NCBI RefSeq assembly: GCF_030295745.1
Contig: NZ_AP027291.1
Span: 3,906,001 to 3,970,000 of the forward strand
Direction of reading: 5' to 3'
Origin: Mycolicibacterium sp. TUM20985
Lineage (GTDB): Bacteria > Actinomycetota > Actinomycetes > Mycobacteriales > Mycobacteriaceae
Length of the DNA: 64,000 bases
Shown here: positions 1 through 8,281 of the stretch, piece by piece
How the letters are laid out: the number at the start of each line of letters is the position of its first letter
Position numbering within the stretch: the stretch's first letter is position 1
Notes under the pieces: model-generated
Database searches by the model: none
Seen by the model: the letters and a program-made list of their open reading frames with translations, nothing else
What the model was told of the DNA's origin: nothing
Translations under genes and position numbers: made by a program

Positions 1-1094
1 TCGGCGGGCAGGCTGCCCGCGAGCGTCGTCAGAACCGAGGGATCATGCGACACGGACTGTTTCGCGAACTGCTCGGCCATCATGTTGGGCGGGTAGATCT
101 GCGGCGCGACCTCGCCACGGCCGAAGTAGGTCTGCTTGACCAACTCGTCGACGTTGATCGCCTGCAGCACGGCCGTCCGGTTCTTCGCATCCGTCATCAT
201 TCCCTTGTGGGGATTGACGTACAGGTAGTTCGACATCATGGTCGGCAGTGAGTAGTTCGCGAACGCCTTGTCGTCGAGGTACGACTGCACGGCAGAGGAC
301 GGCAGGTCGTGCAGGATCGAGGCGATCTGGCCGTTGTTGAACTGCAGCTGTTGCGCCGAGACGTCGGTGACGACCGGGATCTCCACCTTCTCGAAGTACG
401 GCTTGGGACCCCAGTAGTCCTTGAATGCCTCGAGCGCGTAACGGGATCCGACCTCGGCGGCCGTCAGCGTGAACGGCCCGGTACCCAGGTCGTGGTTGGT
501 CAGGTATTCCTGCGCGTTGTCCGTGCCCCCGTTCTTGGCCAGTCCCTCGGGACTGAGCATCCGCGGTCCGTACGGGCAGGCGAGGTAGTCCAGGAACGCC
601 GAGTTCGGTGCCTTCAGGGTCACCGTGACGCCGTAGTCACCCTGGGTGGTCACCGAATCGACGTCGGCCACCATGTAGGCGGGTCCCTGGTTGACGGCGA
701 GCCGGCGGTCGAACGACGCCTTGACGGCGGCCGAGGTGAACGGCGTCCCGTCGTGGAACTTCACGCCCTCACGGAGCTTGAACGTGAACACCTTGTTGTC
801 CGGTGACGCGGTCCACTCGGTGGCGAGCAGCGGTTCCAGCTCGACCTTCTCGGTTCCCGCCTTGTACTGCAGCAGGCCCTCGTAGGTGTTGGTGGTCAAC
901 AGCAGACCCTGCCCCGCGTAGAACACGTCGGGGTCCGGCGGCTGGCCCGGGTCCTGCAGGAAGGACAGGTGCAGCACCTTGTCGGTCGGTGCGGCGTTCG
1001 GCGAGCTGGTGCCCGAATCCGAACCGCCGCAACCACTCAGCGCGAGGACCGCAGCCGCAGCGACGGCCGCCATACAACGGAGTCTGGTGATCAT
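1..1094 (-). CDS. ABC transporter substrate-binding lipoprotein (peptide/nickel SBP_bac_5 family), C-terminus outside window
   Basis: This is the extracytoplasmic solute receptor of the oligopeptide-type importer encoded just upstream. The start is the ATG at 1094, which overlaps the stop of the preceding hydrolase gene as ATGA. The N-terminus is a lipoprotein signal peptide (basic residues, alanine-rich core, lipobox LALSGCG with the lipidated Cys near residue 22). The mature part reads as an SBP family 5 protein with motifs such as LREGVKFHDGTPFTS and GTGPFTL. About 364 residues are visible, against a usual 500-550, so the gene continues past base 1. The ligand cannot be read from sequence. 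Co-regulation with carboxylase and allophanate hydrolase genes suggests a nitrogen-rich amide, guanidino or ureido compound, or a short peptide. Confidence 0.9.
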   Translation of the reverse strand, partial: MITRLRCMAAVAAAAVLALSGCGGSDSGTSSPNAAPTDKVLHLSFLQDPGQPPDPDVFYAGQGLLLTTNTYEGLLQYKAGTEKVELEPLLATEWTASPDNKVFTFKLREGVKFHDGTPFTSAAVKASFDRRLAVNQGPAYMVADVDSVTTQGDYGVTVTLKAPNSAFLDYLACPYGPRMLSPEGLAKNGGTDNAQEYLTNHDLGTGPFTLTAAEVGSRYALEAFKDYWGPKPYFEKVEIPVVTDVSAQQLQFNNGQIASILHDLPSSAVQSYLDDKAFANYSLPTMMSNYLYVNPHKGMMTDAKNRTAVLQAINVDELVKQTYFGRGEVAPQIYPPNMMAEQFAKQSVSHDPSVLTTLAGSLPA

Positions 1095-1726
1095 GATGCG
1101 GCTCCTTCGAGAACGGGGGTAGGGGTGGCGATCTCGGCGAATGCGGCGAGGATCTCGTCGGTGGTGCGCAGCGCACCGGTCTGCAGGTACTCCATGGCGT
1201 CGAGGGCCGCGTCGTGCCGGTACTGCGACGAGCCGCCGACGCAGTCGGTGACGACCCTGACGTAGTAGTCCCGCTGATGGGCGTCGGCGAACGTGTAGTG
1301 CACGCACACATCGGTCAGACCACCGACGAGGATCAGCGTGTCGGCCTTCAAACCCCGCAGCACGATGTCGAACTCGGTGCCGATGAACCCGGAGTACCGC
1401 CGCTTGACGAGGTGAAATTCACCGGGTTCGGGCCGTAGCGACGGCTCGAGGTCGGTGCCCGGCTGGCCCTCGACGCAGTGCACGCCCTCGGTGCCGTCGA
1501 GCTCGCGGCCGAAGTCGACGCCACTGGGCCGGTGCATCTCCTGGAAGAACACGACCGGTACGCCTGCGGCGCGGGCAGCGGCGAGCAGTCGTTCGGCGCG
1601 CTCCACGCGTTCGGCGTGGCCCGGCATCACGGGAATGCCCGCCTCGTCGGCCGACATCCCACCGCCTTCTTGCATGTCGACGACGACGAACACCGGATTG
1701 CCCACGATGAGTGGCTGTTTCGGCAA
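1091..1726 (-). CDS. Isochorismatase-like cysteine hydrolase embedded in the ABC operon
   Basis: A predicted 211-residue cytoplasmic amidohydrolase of the isochorismatase/nicotinamidase superfamily. The catalytic triad is visible as Asp17 (VVVDMQE), Lys108 (LVKRRYSG) and Cys141 (GGLTDVCVHYT). I choose the TTG start at 1726 because AGGAGGT lies just upstream and the start follows the permease stop by one base. Longer readings run back into the permease gene and lack family similarity. The gene sits between the permease and binding-protein genes, so it probably acts on the imported compound. Members cleave amide or carbamoyl C-N bonds (nicotinamide, N-carbamoylsarcosine, ureidoacrylate, biuret). 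The co-regulated allophanate hydrolase makes a ureido-type substrate attractive, but this is inference. Confidence 0.85.
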   Translation of the reverse strand: MPKQPLIVGNPVFVVVDMQEGGGMSADEAGIPVMPGHAERVERAERLLAAARAAGVPVVFFQEMHRPSGVDFGRELDGTEGVHCVEGQPGTDLEPSLRPEPGEFHLVKRRYSGFIGTEFDIVLRGLKADTLILVGGLTDVCVHYTFADAHQRDYYVRVVTDCVGGSSQYRHDAALDAMEYLQTGALRTTDEILAAFAEIATPTPVLEGAAS

Positions 1727-1727
1727 C

Positions 1728-2732
1728 CTAACCTCCTGTTGTTGCGATGCGTGGATCGGCGGCGGCCTGCATGAGGTCGACGGCCGTGTTGATGAAGACG
1801 TAGAGCGCACCGAGCATCAGCGTGACGCCCGCGATGGCCGGGAAGTCGGCGACGGGGATGCTCTGCGCGATGTACTGGCCGATACCCGGCCAGCCGAACA
1901 CCTGCTCGACCACCAGGACACCCGAGAACATCAGTCCCACTTGCAGTCCCGTCATCGAGAGCGCGGACCCGACGGAGTTGCGCAGCACGTGGCGGGCCAG
2001 GATCTGGCCTTCGGGCAGCCCCTTCGCCCGTGCGGTCCGGGCGTAGTCGCTGTCGATGTCGCCGAGCAGGCTGCTGCGCAACACCCGTCCGATGGCGACC
2101 GCGGGACCGATCGCGATGACGAGGGCGGGCAGCACCAGGTGGTGGAAGGCGTCACTCGCCACGTCGGGTCTGCCGTGCAGGAGTCCGTCGACCGTGAGCA
2201 GCCCCGTCGGCCCGGTGGGCGGGTTCGCGATGCCGATCCGGCCATTGGCGGGCACCCAGCCCAACTCCTTGTAGAACACGATCAACCCGACGATGCCGAG
2301 CAGGAACATGGGCGCCGACGACCCGGTGAAGAGGATGGCCCGCAGTGCCCCCGCACCGCGCCACTTCAGCGTGGTGCTGAACGCCAGCAGCACGGCCAGC
2401 ACCAACGCGAACGCGAGGCCGTACAGGGCCAGTTCCAACGTGGCCGGGAAGAACGTCGACAGATCCGACGCGACGCCGTGCCGGGTGCGGTAGGACGTGC
2501 CGAGATCACCGGTGGCGGCACCGGTCAGGTAGTGCCAGAACTGCACCAGCACAGGCTCGTTCAGGCCCAGCGCCTCACGACGGGCGGCGACCGCCTCGGC
2601 CGAGGCCTGCGCCCCCATCTGCGCCTTGACCGGATCCATCGGCGAGATGTGCTGCAGCAGGAACATGACGCCGGTCAGGGCGATCAGGATCGCCGCCATG
2701 GCACCGATTCGGGTGGCGATGAATGTCTTCAT
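1728..2732 (-). CDS. ABC transporter permease, DppB/OppB type
   Basis: Inner-membrane permease of an oligopeptide/dipeptide/nickel-type importer, 334 residues, the normal length. An N-terminal membrane segment (AILIALTGVMFLLQH) is followed by a periplasmic loop and a BPD_transp_1 domain. The cytoplasmic EAA loop, which contacts the ATPase, is seen as ARTARAKGLPEGQILARHVL. The ATG start at 2732 lies 7 bp after the stop of the second permease gene. It should pair with that permease to form the channel. Specificity comes from the binding protein and is unknown. Confidence 0.92.
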   Translation of the reverse strand: MKTFIATRIGAMAAILIALTGVMFLLQHISPMDPVKAQMGAQASAEAVAARREALGLNEPVLVQFWHYLTGAATGDLGTSYRTRHGVASDLSTFFPATLELALYGLAFALVLAVLLAFSTTLKWRGAGALRAILFTGSSAPMFLLGIVGLIVFYKELGWVPANGRIGIANPPTGPTGLLTVDGLLHGRPDVASDAFHHLVLPALVIAIGPAVAIGRVLRSSLLGDIDSDYARTARAKGLPEGQILARHVLRNSVGSALSMTGLQVGLMFSGVLVVEQVFGWPGIGQYIAQSIPVADFPAIAGVTLMLGALYVFINTAVDLMQAAADPRIATTGG

Positions 2733-2739
2733 GGTCTGC

Positions 2740-3615
2740 CTAGCTCGTCTTCATCAGGTTGCGCAGGCTGTCACCCGCGATGTTTCCGATCAGTGCCAGC
2801 ACCAGTACGCCCAGGCCGGGCATGACCGGAATCCACCACTGCTGCAGGAAGTAACTGAGATTGCGTGCGGAATCGGCGCCGAGTTCCGCGGCGGGCGCCG
2901 ACTGGCCGAGACCGAGGAAGGACAGCGCCGCGAGGGTGAGGATCAGCGTGCCGATGTCCAGGCTCGCGGCCACCAGCGCGTTCGGCACCGCACCGGGCAG
3001 TAGGTGCCGTCCCGCCAGCCGAAAGCGGCTCACCCCGGCCAGTTTCGCCGCCTCGACGTGCGGTCGAGCCGCCAACCGGGCGACCTCACCGCGCACCAGT
3101 CGTGCGTAGAACGGCCACCACACGATGGATACCGCGATCAGGGTGTGGACAAAACCCGGCCCCAGGGCGGCCACGACGGCGATCGCCAACACCGGCGCCG
3201 GCAACGACAGGAACCCGTCGGTGATGCGCATCAGAACCGAGTCGACCCAGCCCCCGGTCGCGCCGGCGATCAAACCGACCAGCCCGCCGATCAGCAACCC
3301 GACGGCGACCACCACCAGCGCCGCGAACCAGCTCGAGCGCACGCCGTAGAGGACACGCGACAAGATGTCCCGGCCGATGCTGTCACTGCCGAGCAGGAAG
3401 CCGTTCTTACCGGGCGCCTGCAGGGGCATGCCGACCGGTGTCAAAGGATCGTGTGGCGCCAGAAGCGGTACCGCGATCGCGACCAGCGTGACCACGAAGA
3501 TCAACGAGAAGCCGGCCCAGTTGAGCACGGTCGAGCGCGACTGCATCGACCACCCCCGACGCTCGCGGCCGCGCACCGGCGACACCGCAGGTGCCTCCGT
3601 CGTGGCAATCGCCAT
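2740..3615 (-). CDS. ABC transporter permease, DppC/OppC type
   Basis: Second channel subunit of the importer, 291 residues. The N-terminal OppC segment is followed by hydrophobic helices and an EAA loop (HVEAAKLAGVSRFRLAGRHL). The ATG at 3615 overlaps the TGA of the ATPase gene (ATGA) and is preceded by a GGAGG-like site, which fixes the start. Longer in-frame readings would begin inside the ATPase gene and have a low-complexity arginine-rich N-terminus. Translation is probably coupled to the ATPase. Confidence 0.92.
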   Translation of the reverse strand: MAIATTEAPAVSPVRGRERRGWSMQSRSTVLNWAGFSLIFVVTLVAIAVPLLAPHDPLTPVGMPLQAPGKNGFLLGSDSIGRDILSRVLYGVRSSWFAALVVVAVGLLIGGLVGLIAGATGGWVDSVLMRITDGFLSLPAPVLAIAVVAALGPGFVHTLIAVSIVWWPFYARLVRGEVARLAARPHVEAAKLAGVSRFRLAGRHLLPGAVPNALVAASLDIGTLILTLAALSFLGLGQSAPAAELGADSARNLSYFLQQWWIPVMPGLGVLVLALIGNIAGDSLRNLMKTS

Positions 3616-5624
3616 CAGACCGCCCTCCTCTCGATGCACGCCACCTGGTGCGGGTTGCCGGGGAAGCCCTCCAGCCGAACGTCGAGTTCGGTGGCGCTGC
3701 AGGTGTCGACGGCGATCGAGCACCGCGGGTGGAACGCGCATCCGGTCGGCGGTGACAGTGGGCTGGCGGGTTCGCCTGGTAAGACGGCGGATTCGCGACC
3801 CAGGTCGGGAATCGAGTCGACCAACGCCTGCGTGTAGGGGTGCGCCGGGCTTGCGATGACCTGTTCCGCGGGGCCGATCTCGACGATCCGACCGAGATAC
3901 ATCACCGCGATCCGGTCGGCCACCACGCGGGCCACCGACAGGTCGTGGGTCACGAACACCACCGACATGTCCAGGCTGCGCCGCAGATCACCGATCAGGT
4001 TCAGCACCGAGGCGGCCAGCGAGACGTCGAGCGCGCTGGTCGGCTCGTCGCACAGCAGGACCGACGGGGGCACCACGGTCGCGCGCGCGAGCGAGACCCG
4101 TTGGCGCTGACCGCCGGACAGCTGCCCGGCGCGTGACTTCGCGACTTCCGCGGGTAGGCCTACACGTTCGAGCACCTCAACCACCGCGTCGCGACGGTGG
4201 GACCGCGACATGCCAGCGCCGCTCAGCCGCTCGGAGATCAGCTCGCCGACCGACAGCCACGGCGTCAGTGACGCGCCCGCATCCTGGAACACCATCTGCG
4301 GACGCTGGCCCGCGATCAGCTCCACCTCGCCGGAGGTCGGCTTCTCCAGACCGGCGATGGCCCGCAGCAGCGTCGATTTGCCCGAGCCACTCTCACCCAC
4401 CAGCGCCACCGACTCGCCGTGGGCGACGCGCAGCGAGACTCCGCGCAGCGCATGCAGTTTGCCTCCGTTGCCGGAGCGGTCCAGCCATCGTTTGGCCACG
4501 TTGAAGGTCTTGGTGACGTCCCGGAGTACGACCGACGCGGGCAGCTCCGGGCCGTCGGCGGGGGTCGGGAAGGGCTCGGCGGTGTTCGTCGACTTGCTGC
4601 CGAGGCCGGCGGCGACCTCGTCCATCGGCAGGATGCACGCGCTGGTGCGGTCGGCTGCGACGGCGACGGGATCGGGAGGTGAGATCGTGCACTGCTCGGT
4701 GGAGACCGTGCACCGTGGCTCGAACGCGCAGCCGGGGAGGGGTGACACGGCGCTGGGCACCGAGCCGGCGAGCGCGGCCAGTTTGCGGTCCCGCGCGGTG
4801 TTCAGCGTGAGGCGTGATCGCAGCAACCCGTGGGTGTACGGGTGCGCGGGGGTACCGAGGACGGCGGCGGTCGGGCCGACTTCGGCGATCCGGCCGGCGT
4901 AGAGCACCGCGATGCGATCCGAGATCTGCGCGGCGACCCCGAGGTCGTGGGTGATGAAGACGATGCTGCAACCGATTTCGTCGCGAAGCTTGCGGAGCAG
5001 CCGCAACACCTGCGCCTGCACGGTGACGTCGAGGGCCGTCGTGGGTTCGTCGGCGATGATCAGGTCCGGATCGCCCGCAATGGCGATGGCGATCATGACG
5101 CGCTGTCGCAAGCCGCCCGAGAGTTCGTGGGGGAACGCCCGCATCCGCCGCTTCGGTTCGGGGATGCCGACGGCGGTGAGCAGTCGCAACGCCTCCTCGT
5201 CGCCACCCGCCGCCTCGGCGACCTGCTTCCCGATCCTCATGGTGGGGTTCAGCGAGGTCATGGGGTCCTGGAACACGGCACCAAGGTCGAGCCGACGCAC
5301 CCGCCGCAGCGCCTTGGCGTCACCGGCGACCATGTCGGAGCCGGCGACCGTGACGGCGCCGTCGATCTTGGCGGCGGCCGGCAGCAGGCCGAGCATGCTG
5401 AACCCGAGGACGCTCTTTCCCGAGCCGGATTCACCGACGAGGCCGAGAATCTCTCCCGGCGCGATCTGCAGCGATACTCCGCGCAACGCATGCACGTCGT
5501 TGCCGTTGCGGCGGAACGTCACGTACAAGTCGTCGATCGCTCCGACGGGGTCGGCGATCGTCGGCGCGCCGGAGGCGGTGTCGACGTGGGAGATGGCAGC
5601 TCCTTCGGAAACGGCGATGCCCAT
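3615..5624 (-). CDS. Fused double-ATPase of peptide-type ABC importer (DppD-DppF fusion)
   Basis: A 669-residue cytoplasmic protein with two complete ABC ATPase domains, replacing the usual separate DppD and DppF. Each half has Walker A (GLVGESGSGKSVL; ALVGESGSGKSTL), a signature (LSGGLRQRVMIA; LSGGQRQRVSLA), Walker B (LIIADEPTTALD; VLLCDEPTSALD) and an oligopeptide C-terminal HPYT...GCAF.PRC segment. The ATG at 5624 has GGAG nine bases upstream. It is the first gene of the leftward operon ATPase, permease C, permease B, hydrolase, binding protein. A CTGTC-N4-GACAG palindrome lies 65 bp upstream of the start. Confidence 0.93.
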   Translation of the reverse strand: MGIAVSEGAAISHVDTASGAPTIADPVGAIDDLYVTFRRNGNDVHALRGVSLQIAPGEILGLVGESGSGKSVLGFSMLGLLPAAAKIDGAVTVAGSDMVAGDAKALRRVRRLDLGAVFQDPMTSLNPTMRIGKQVAEAAGGDEEALRLLTAVGIPEPKRRMRAFPHELSGGLRQRVMIAIAIAGDPDLIIADEPTTALDVTVQAQVLRLLRKLRDEIGCSIVFITHDLGVAAQISDRIAVLYAGRIAEVGPTAAVLGTPAHPYTHGLLRSRLTLNTARDRKLAALAGSVPSAVSPLPGCAFEPRCTVSTEQCTISPPDPVAVAADRTSACILPMDEVAAGLGSKSTNTAEPFPTPADGPELPASVVLRDVTKTFNVAKRWLDRSGNGGKLHALRGVSLRVAHGESVALVGESGSGKSTLLRAIAGLEKPTSGEVELIAGQRPQMVFQDAGASLTPWLSVGELISERLSGAGMSRSHRRDAVVEVLERVGLPAEVAKSRAGQLSGGQRQRVSLARATVVPPSVLLCDEPTSALDVSLAASVLNLIGDLRRSLDMSVVFVTHDLSVARVVADRIAVMYLGRIVEIGPAEQVIASPAHPYTQALVDSIPDLGRESAVLPGEPASPLSPPTGCAFHPRCSIAVDTCSATELDVRLEGFPGNPHQVACIERRAV

Positions 5625-5688
5625 GGGGATGCACTCCTGCGACGTGTCTGGGTCGGCGAGGCGAGCGGCACGTCCGTGAGCCACCCGC

Positions 5689-5702
5689 CTGTCACTTGAC
5701 AG
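5689..5702. promoter_or_regulatory. Palindromic operator, copy 1 (CTGTCACTTGACAG)
   Basis: A CTGTC-N4-GACAG palindrome between the ABC operon (start 5624) and the divergent TetR gene. It is the member of the pair nearer the ABC operon. The identical arms recur at 5783, 13510 and 13605. From memory, this arm and spacer pattern resembles the motif reported for AmtR, the TetR-type regulator of urea degradation in M. smegmatis. Confidence 0.8.
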
Positions 5703-5782
5703 TTTTGCGGCGAACCCAGCCCGGTGGGTGTCGCTGGCGTAACCAATTCACGGCATACGTAACCGATGGGTGTCGCGCGTTT

Positions 5783-5796
5783 CTGTCATGTGACAG
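5783..5796. promoter_or_regulatory. Palindromic operator, copy 2 (CTGTCATGTGACAG)
   Basis: Second copy in the same intergenic region, 94 bp from copy 1 and 33-51 bp upstream of the candidate TetR start codons. Its surroundings (CGCGCGT before the palindrome) match those of the copy at 13605, so the two intergenic regions look related by descent. The position suggests autoregulation of the TetR gene. Confidence 0.8.
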
Positions 5797-5846
5797 ATAC
5801 GACCGGAGATGACCATTTGCGACCCCGCATGGTCCACGATGGGGTC

Positions 5847-6545
5847 ATGCCGCTCGCTCGGGCCGGTCGGCCCCGCCACCACGACCAGAGGCGTCCTGGA
5901 GTGACGGCGCGCGACGAGATCCTGGACGCCGCAGGGGAACTGTTCACCACGCTCGGTTATGCGAGCACCTCCACCCGGTCCATCGCCGAATCGGTCGGCA
6001 TCCGTCAGGCGTCGCTCTACCACTACTTCAAGACCAAGGACGACATCCTCTGCACGCTGCTCGGCCAGACGGTCAGCCCCACGCTGGCGTTCATTCCGAC
6101 GCTGCTCGGGGCCGATCCTGCCCTCAGCGCGGCCGAGCATCTGCACGCCCTGGCCGCCTTCGATGGCGATCAGCTGCTCGCCGGTCGCTGGAACTTGGGC
6201 GCCCTCTACCTGCTGCCCGAGCTCCGCGATGCCCGGCTCGAACCGTTCTGGTCGGACCGGGAACGGCTCCGGCTGCACTATCTTGCGTTGAGCCAGGCGG
6301 TCATCGATCAGACCGGCGTCCACGCCGCTGCCGCGGATCTGCCGTTCCGGCTGGTCGAGTCGTTGGTCAACATGTGGTCGGTACCGCCGGGCGATGAACG
6401 CGTGGAACTGCCGATCCACGTGGCCGACGCCTGCTTGCGCGTGCTCGGCATTCCCGACCACGAGACCCCTGCCCTGCGCGTGCGGACCAGGCACCGGATC
6501 GACCGCTATACCCGTGTCGCATCCGACGAGACGCTTCTCAGGTAG
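5847..6545 (+). CDS. TetR-family regulator, AmtR-like, of the amide/guanidine-nitrogen island
   Basis: A predicted 232-residue DNA-binding repressor. The TetR N-terminal helix-turn-helix is clear (ILDAAGELFTTLGYAS, then SIAESVGIRQASLYHYFKTKDD), followed by an all-helical ligand domain. I place the start at ATG 5847. ATG 5829 is also possible, whereas the in-frame start at 5766 would overlap the 5783 operator and is unlikely. The gene diverges from the ABC operon and its 3' end overlaps the allophanate hydrolase 3' end by 40 bp. Location and the four shared palindromes make it the best candidate controller of both operons. By function it recalls mycobacterial AmtR, but orthology is not shown. 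Confidence 0.88.
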   Translation: MPLARAGRPRHHDQRRPGVTARDEILDAAGELFTTLGYASTSTRSIAESVGIRQASLYHYFKTKDDILCTLLGQTVSPTLAFIPTLLGADPALSAAEHLHALAAFDGDQLLAGRWNLGALYLLPELRDARLEPFWSDRERLRLHYLALSQAVIDQTGVHAAAADLPFRLVESLVNMWSVPPGDERVELPIHVADACLRVLGIPDHETPALRVRTRHRIDRYTRVASDETLLR

Positions 6546-8281
6546 GTCGGCCAGTCGCCGTGCCGGGTGATGTCCTCCCCCGCCCGCCACGCGTCGAGCG
6601 CACATCCGAAGCCGACCACCTCGGAACCGTCGGCCAGAACGACGCGTCCCAGTGACATCGGCGCGGGCAACATGGCCAGGAAGTCCCCCAGCATCGCGGT
6701 GCCCACCAGCCAGAGCTCGCCACCGATGACGGCGCCGTCCTCGGCCCCGACCCGGACCAGGCCCGGCTTTGGCGGGTTGGTGTCGAGTCGCGCGAGCTGG
6801 TACACGGGAGCGGTGAATGCCGTTCCCGCCCAACGGGCTCCACGATCCTCGAGCTGCCACGCCAAGGGCTGCCCCCGCAGATGAGCACCGACGACCAGAA
6901 GCGGCGTCGCGCTCGCACCGGCGCGCATCGGCCACGGGGTTGGAATCGATCCCGCGGTGAGCGACGCGGCGCCGGCAAGCGCGACGGACTCCGGCGGTGA
7001 CGTCACGAGCCGGGCGACGTCGATGGCCACGGCGTCGGCCCCCGATCGCGCGACCACCGACACCCCGAACTGGTCTTCACCGGCGGTGCCCGAGGGAACG
7101 GCCACCGCGCACATATCCATCAGGTTGCAGAAGTTGGTGTAGGTGCCCAGCCGGGAGTTGACGCCGACCGGATCCGCGGCGACCTCGACGAGGGTCGGGT
7201 GCTCGGTGGTGGTGGGAATCAACAGGGCATCATAGTCGCCGAGCGCCTCGAGGGCGGTCGCCGTGAGCTCGGTGAGGCAGCGCCGATCCTCCAGCAGGCG
7301 CGCCGCCGGTATCCCGCCTGCGGCTGAGATGATCCGTCCGACGATGGGATCCACCTCATCGGGATGGGCCTCGACGAATTCGCCAACGGCCTCGTAGCGT
7401 TCGGCGACCAGCGCTCCGTCGTAGAGGAGCCGCGCGGCGGCGAGGAACGGGGAGAGGTCGATCTCCTGCAGGACCGCGCCATGGGCTTCGAGGCGGGCGC
7501 ATGCCAACCGAAACGCCGCCTGCCACCGCGGCGAGAGCGCCGGAAGCACATGTGGGATGGCCACTTTGGGCATTTCTGGCGCAGAGAGCGGCGCGTCGGG
7601 CCGGAAGGGTCGGGCACCCCCGCCCATCACGCCCATCGCAGCATCGGCCGTGTCGAGGTCACGCGCGAAGACCGTCACGCAGTCGTAGGACCGGCAGGCC
7701 GGGATCACGCCGTCGGTGGGCACGACGCCGTAGGTGGGCTTGATGCCCACGATGCCCTGCAGCGCGGCGGGCACCCGGCCCGAACCCGCGGTGTCCGTTC
7801 CGATGGCGATGTCGACCAGGCCCAGCGCGACCGCGACGGCCGACCCCGCACTCGAGCCACCCGAGATGTGTTCTGGTCGGCGCGAATCCCGAACCGCACC
7901 ATACGGACTGCGAGTGCCGACCAGCCCGGTGGCGAACTGGTCGAGGTTGGTCGCACCGATCACTACCGCGCCGGCGGCACGCAACCGGGCTACCACCTCC
8001 GCGTCGTCGGCCGCCGGGGTGGTGGAGTAGGTGGGGCACGCCGCGGTGGTCGGCAGACCCGCCACGTCGACGTTGTTCTTCACCGCGGCCACGAGGCCCG
8101 CCAGCGGCAGGTCGACTCCCGCCGCGGTGTCGGCATCGACCAGCTCGGCGTCGGCCAGCGCATCGGCCATGGCGCGCAGGAAGATCCAGATCTCCGGACG
8201 CGCGACCGCATCGATCGCGGCATAGGCTGCCCGCACCCGTTCGACGGCCAACACGCGCAATGCTTCTCGCGGCACGGTCAT
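6506..8281 (-). CDS. atzF: Allophanate hydrolase (AtzF/DUR1-like amidase)
   Basis: Predicted cytoplasmic enzyme hydrolysing allophanate to ammonia and carbon dioxide, 591 residues. The amidase-signature domain carries the Ser-cisSer-Lys triad at Lys68 (AAVKNNVDV), Ser144 (GGSSAGS) and Ser167 (GTDTAGSG). A C-terminal domain of about 130 residues, typical of AtzF and thought to act in decarboxylation, follows from roughly residue 450. The ATG at 8281 overlaps the carboxylase stop by ATGA. This is the last gene of the four-gene operon and consumes the product of the carboxylase/deiminase step. Its 3' end overlaps the convergent TetR gene by 40 bp. Confidence 0.93.
   Translation of the reverse strand: MTVPREALRVLAVERVRAAYAAIDAVARPEIWIFLRAMADALADAELVDADTAAGVDLPLAGLVAAVKNNVDVAGLPTTAACPTYSTTPAADDAEVVARLRAAGAVVIGATNLDQFATGLVGTRSPYGAVRDSRRPEHISGGSSAGSAVAVALGLVDIAIGTDTAGSGRVPAALQGIVGIKPTYGVVPTDGVIPACRSYDCVTVFARDLDTADAAMGVMGGGARPFRPDAPLSAPEMPKVAIPHVLPALSPRWQAAFRLACARLEAHGAVLQEIDLSPFLAAARLLYDGALVAERYEAVGEFVEAHPDEVDPIVGRIISAAGGIPAARLLEDRRCLTELTATALEALGDYDALLIPTTTEHPTLVEVAADPVGVNSRLGTYTNFCNLMDMCAVAVPSGTAGEDQFGVSVVARSGADAVAIDVARLVTSPPESVALAGAASLTAGSIPTPWPMRAGASATPLLVVGAHLRGQPLAWQLEDRGARWAGTAFTAPVYQLARLDTNPPKPGLVRVGAEDGAVIGGELWLVGTAMLGDFLAMLPAPMSLGRVVLADGSEVVGFGCALDAWRAGEDITRHGDWPTYLRSVSSDATRV

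Noticed and set aside
5739..5763. Repeated GTAAC motifs between the operator pairs as GlnR boxes
   Set aside because: The spacing (20 bp here, 22 bp at 13563-13586) does not give the expected AC-n9-AC pattern, so a GlnR call is not supported.
5766..5846. Earlier start for the TetR gene at 5766
   Set aside because: It would place coding sequence over the palindrome at 5783-5796 and adds residues without similarity to TetR proteins.
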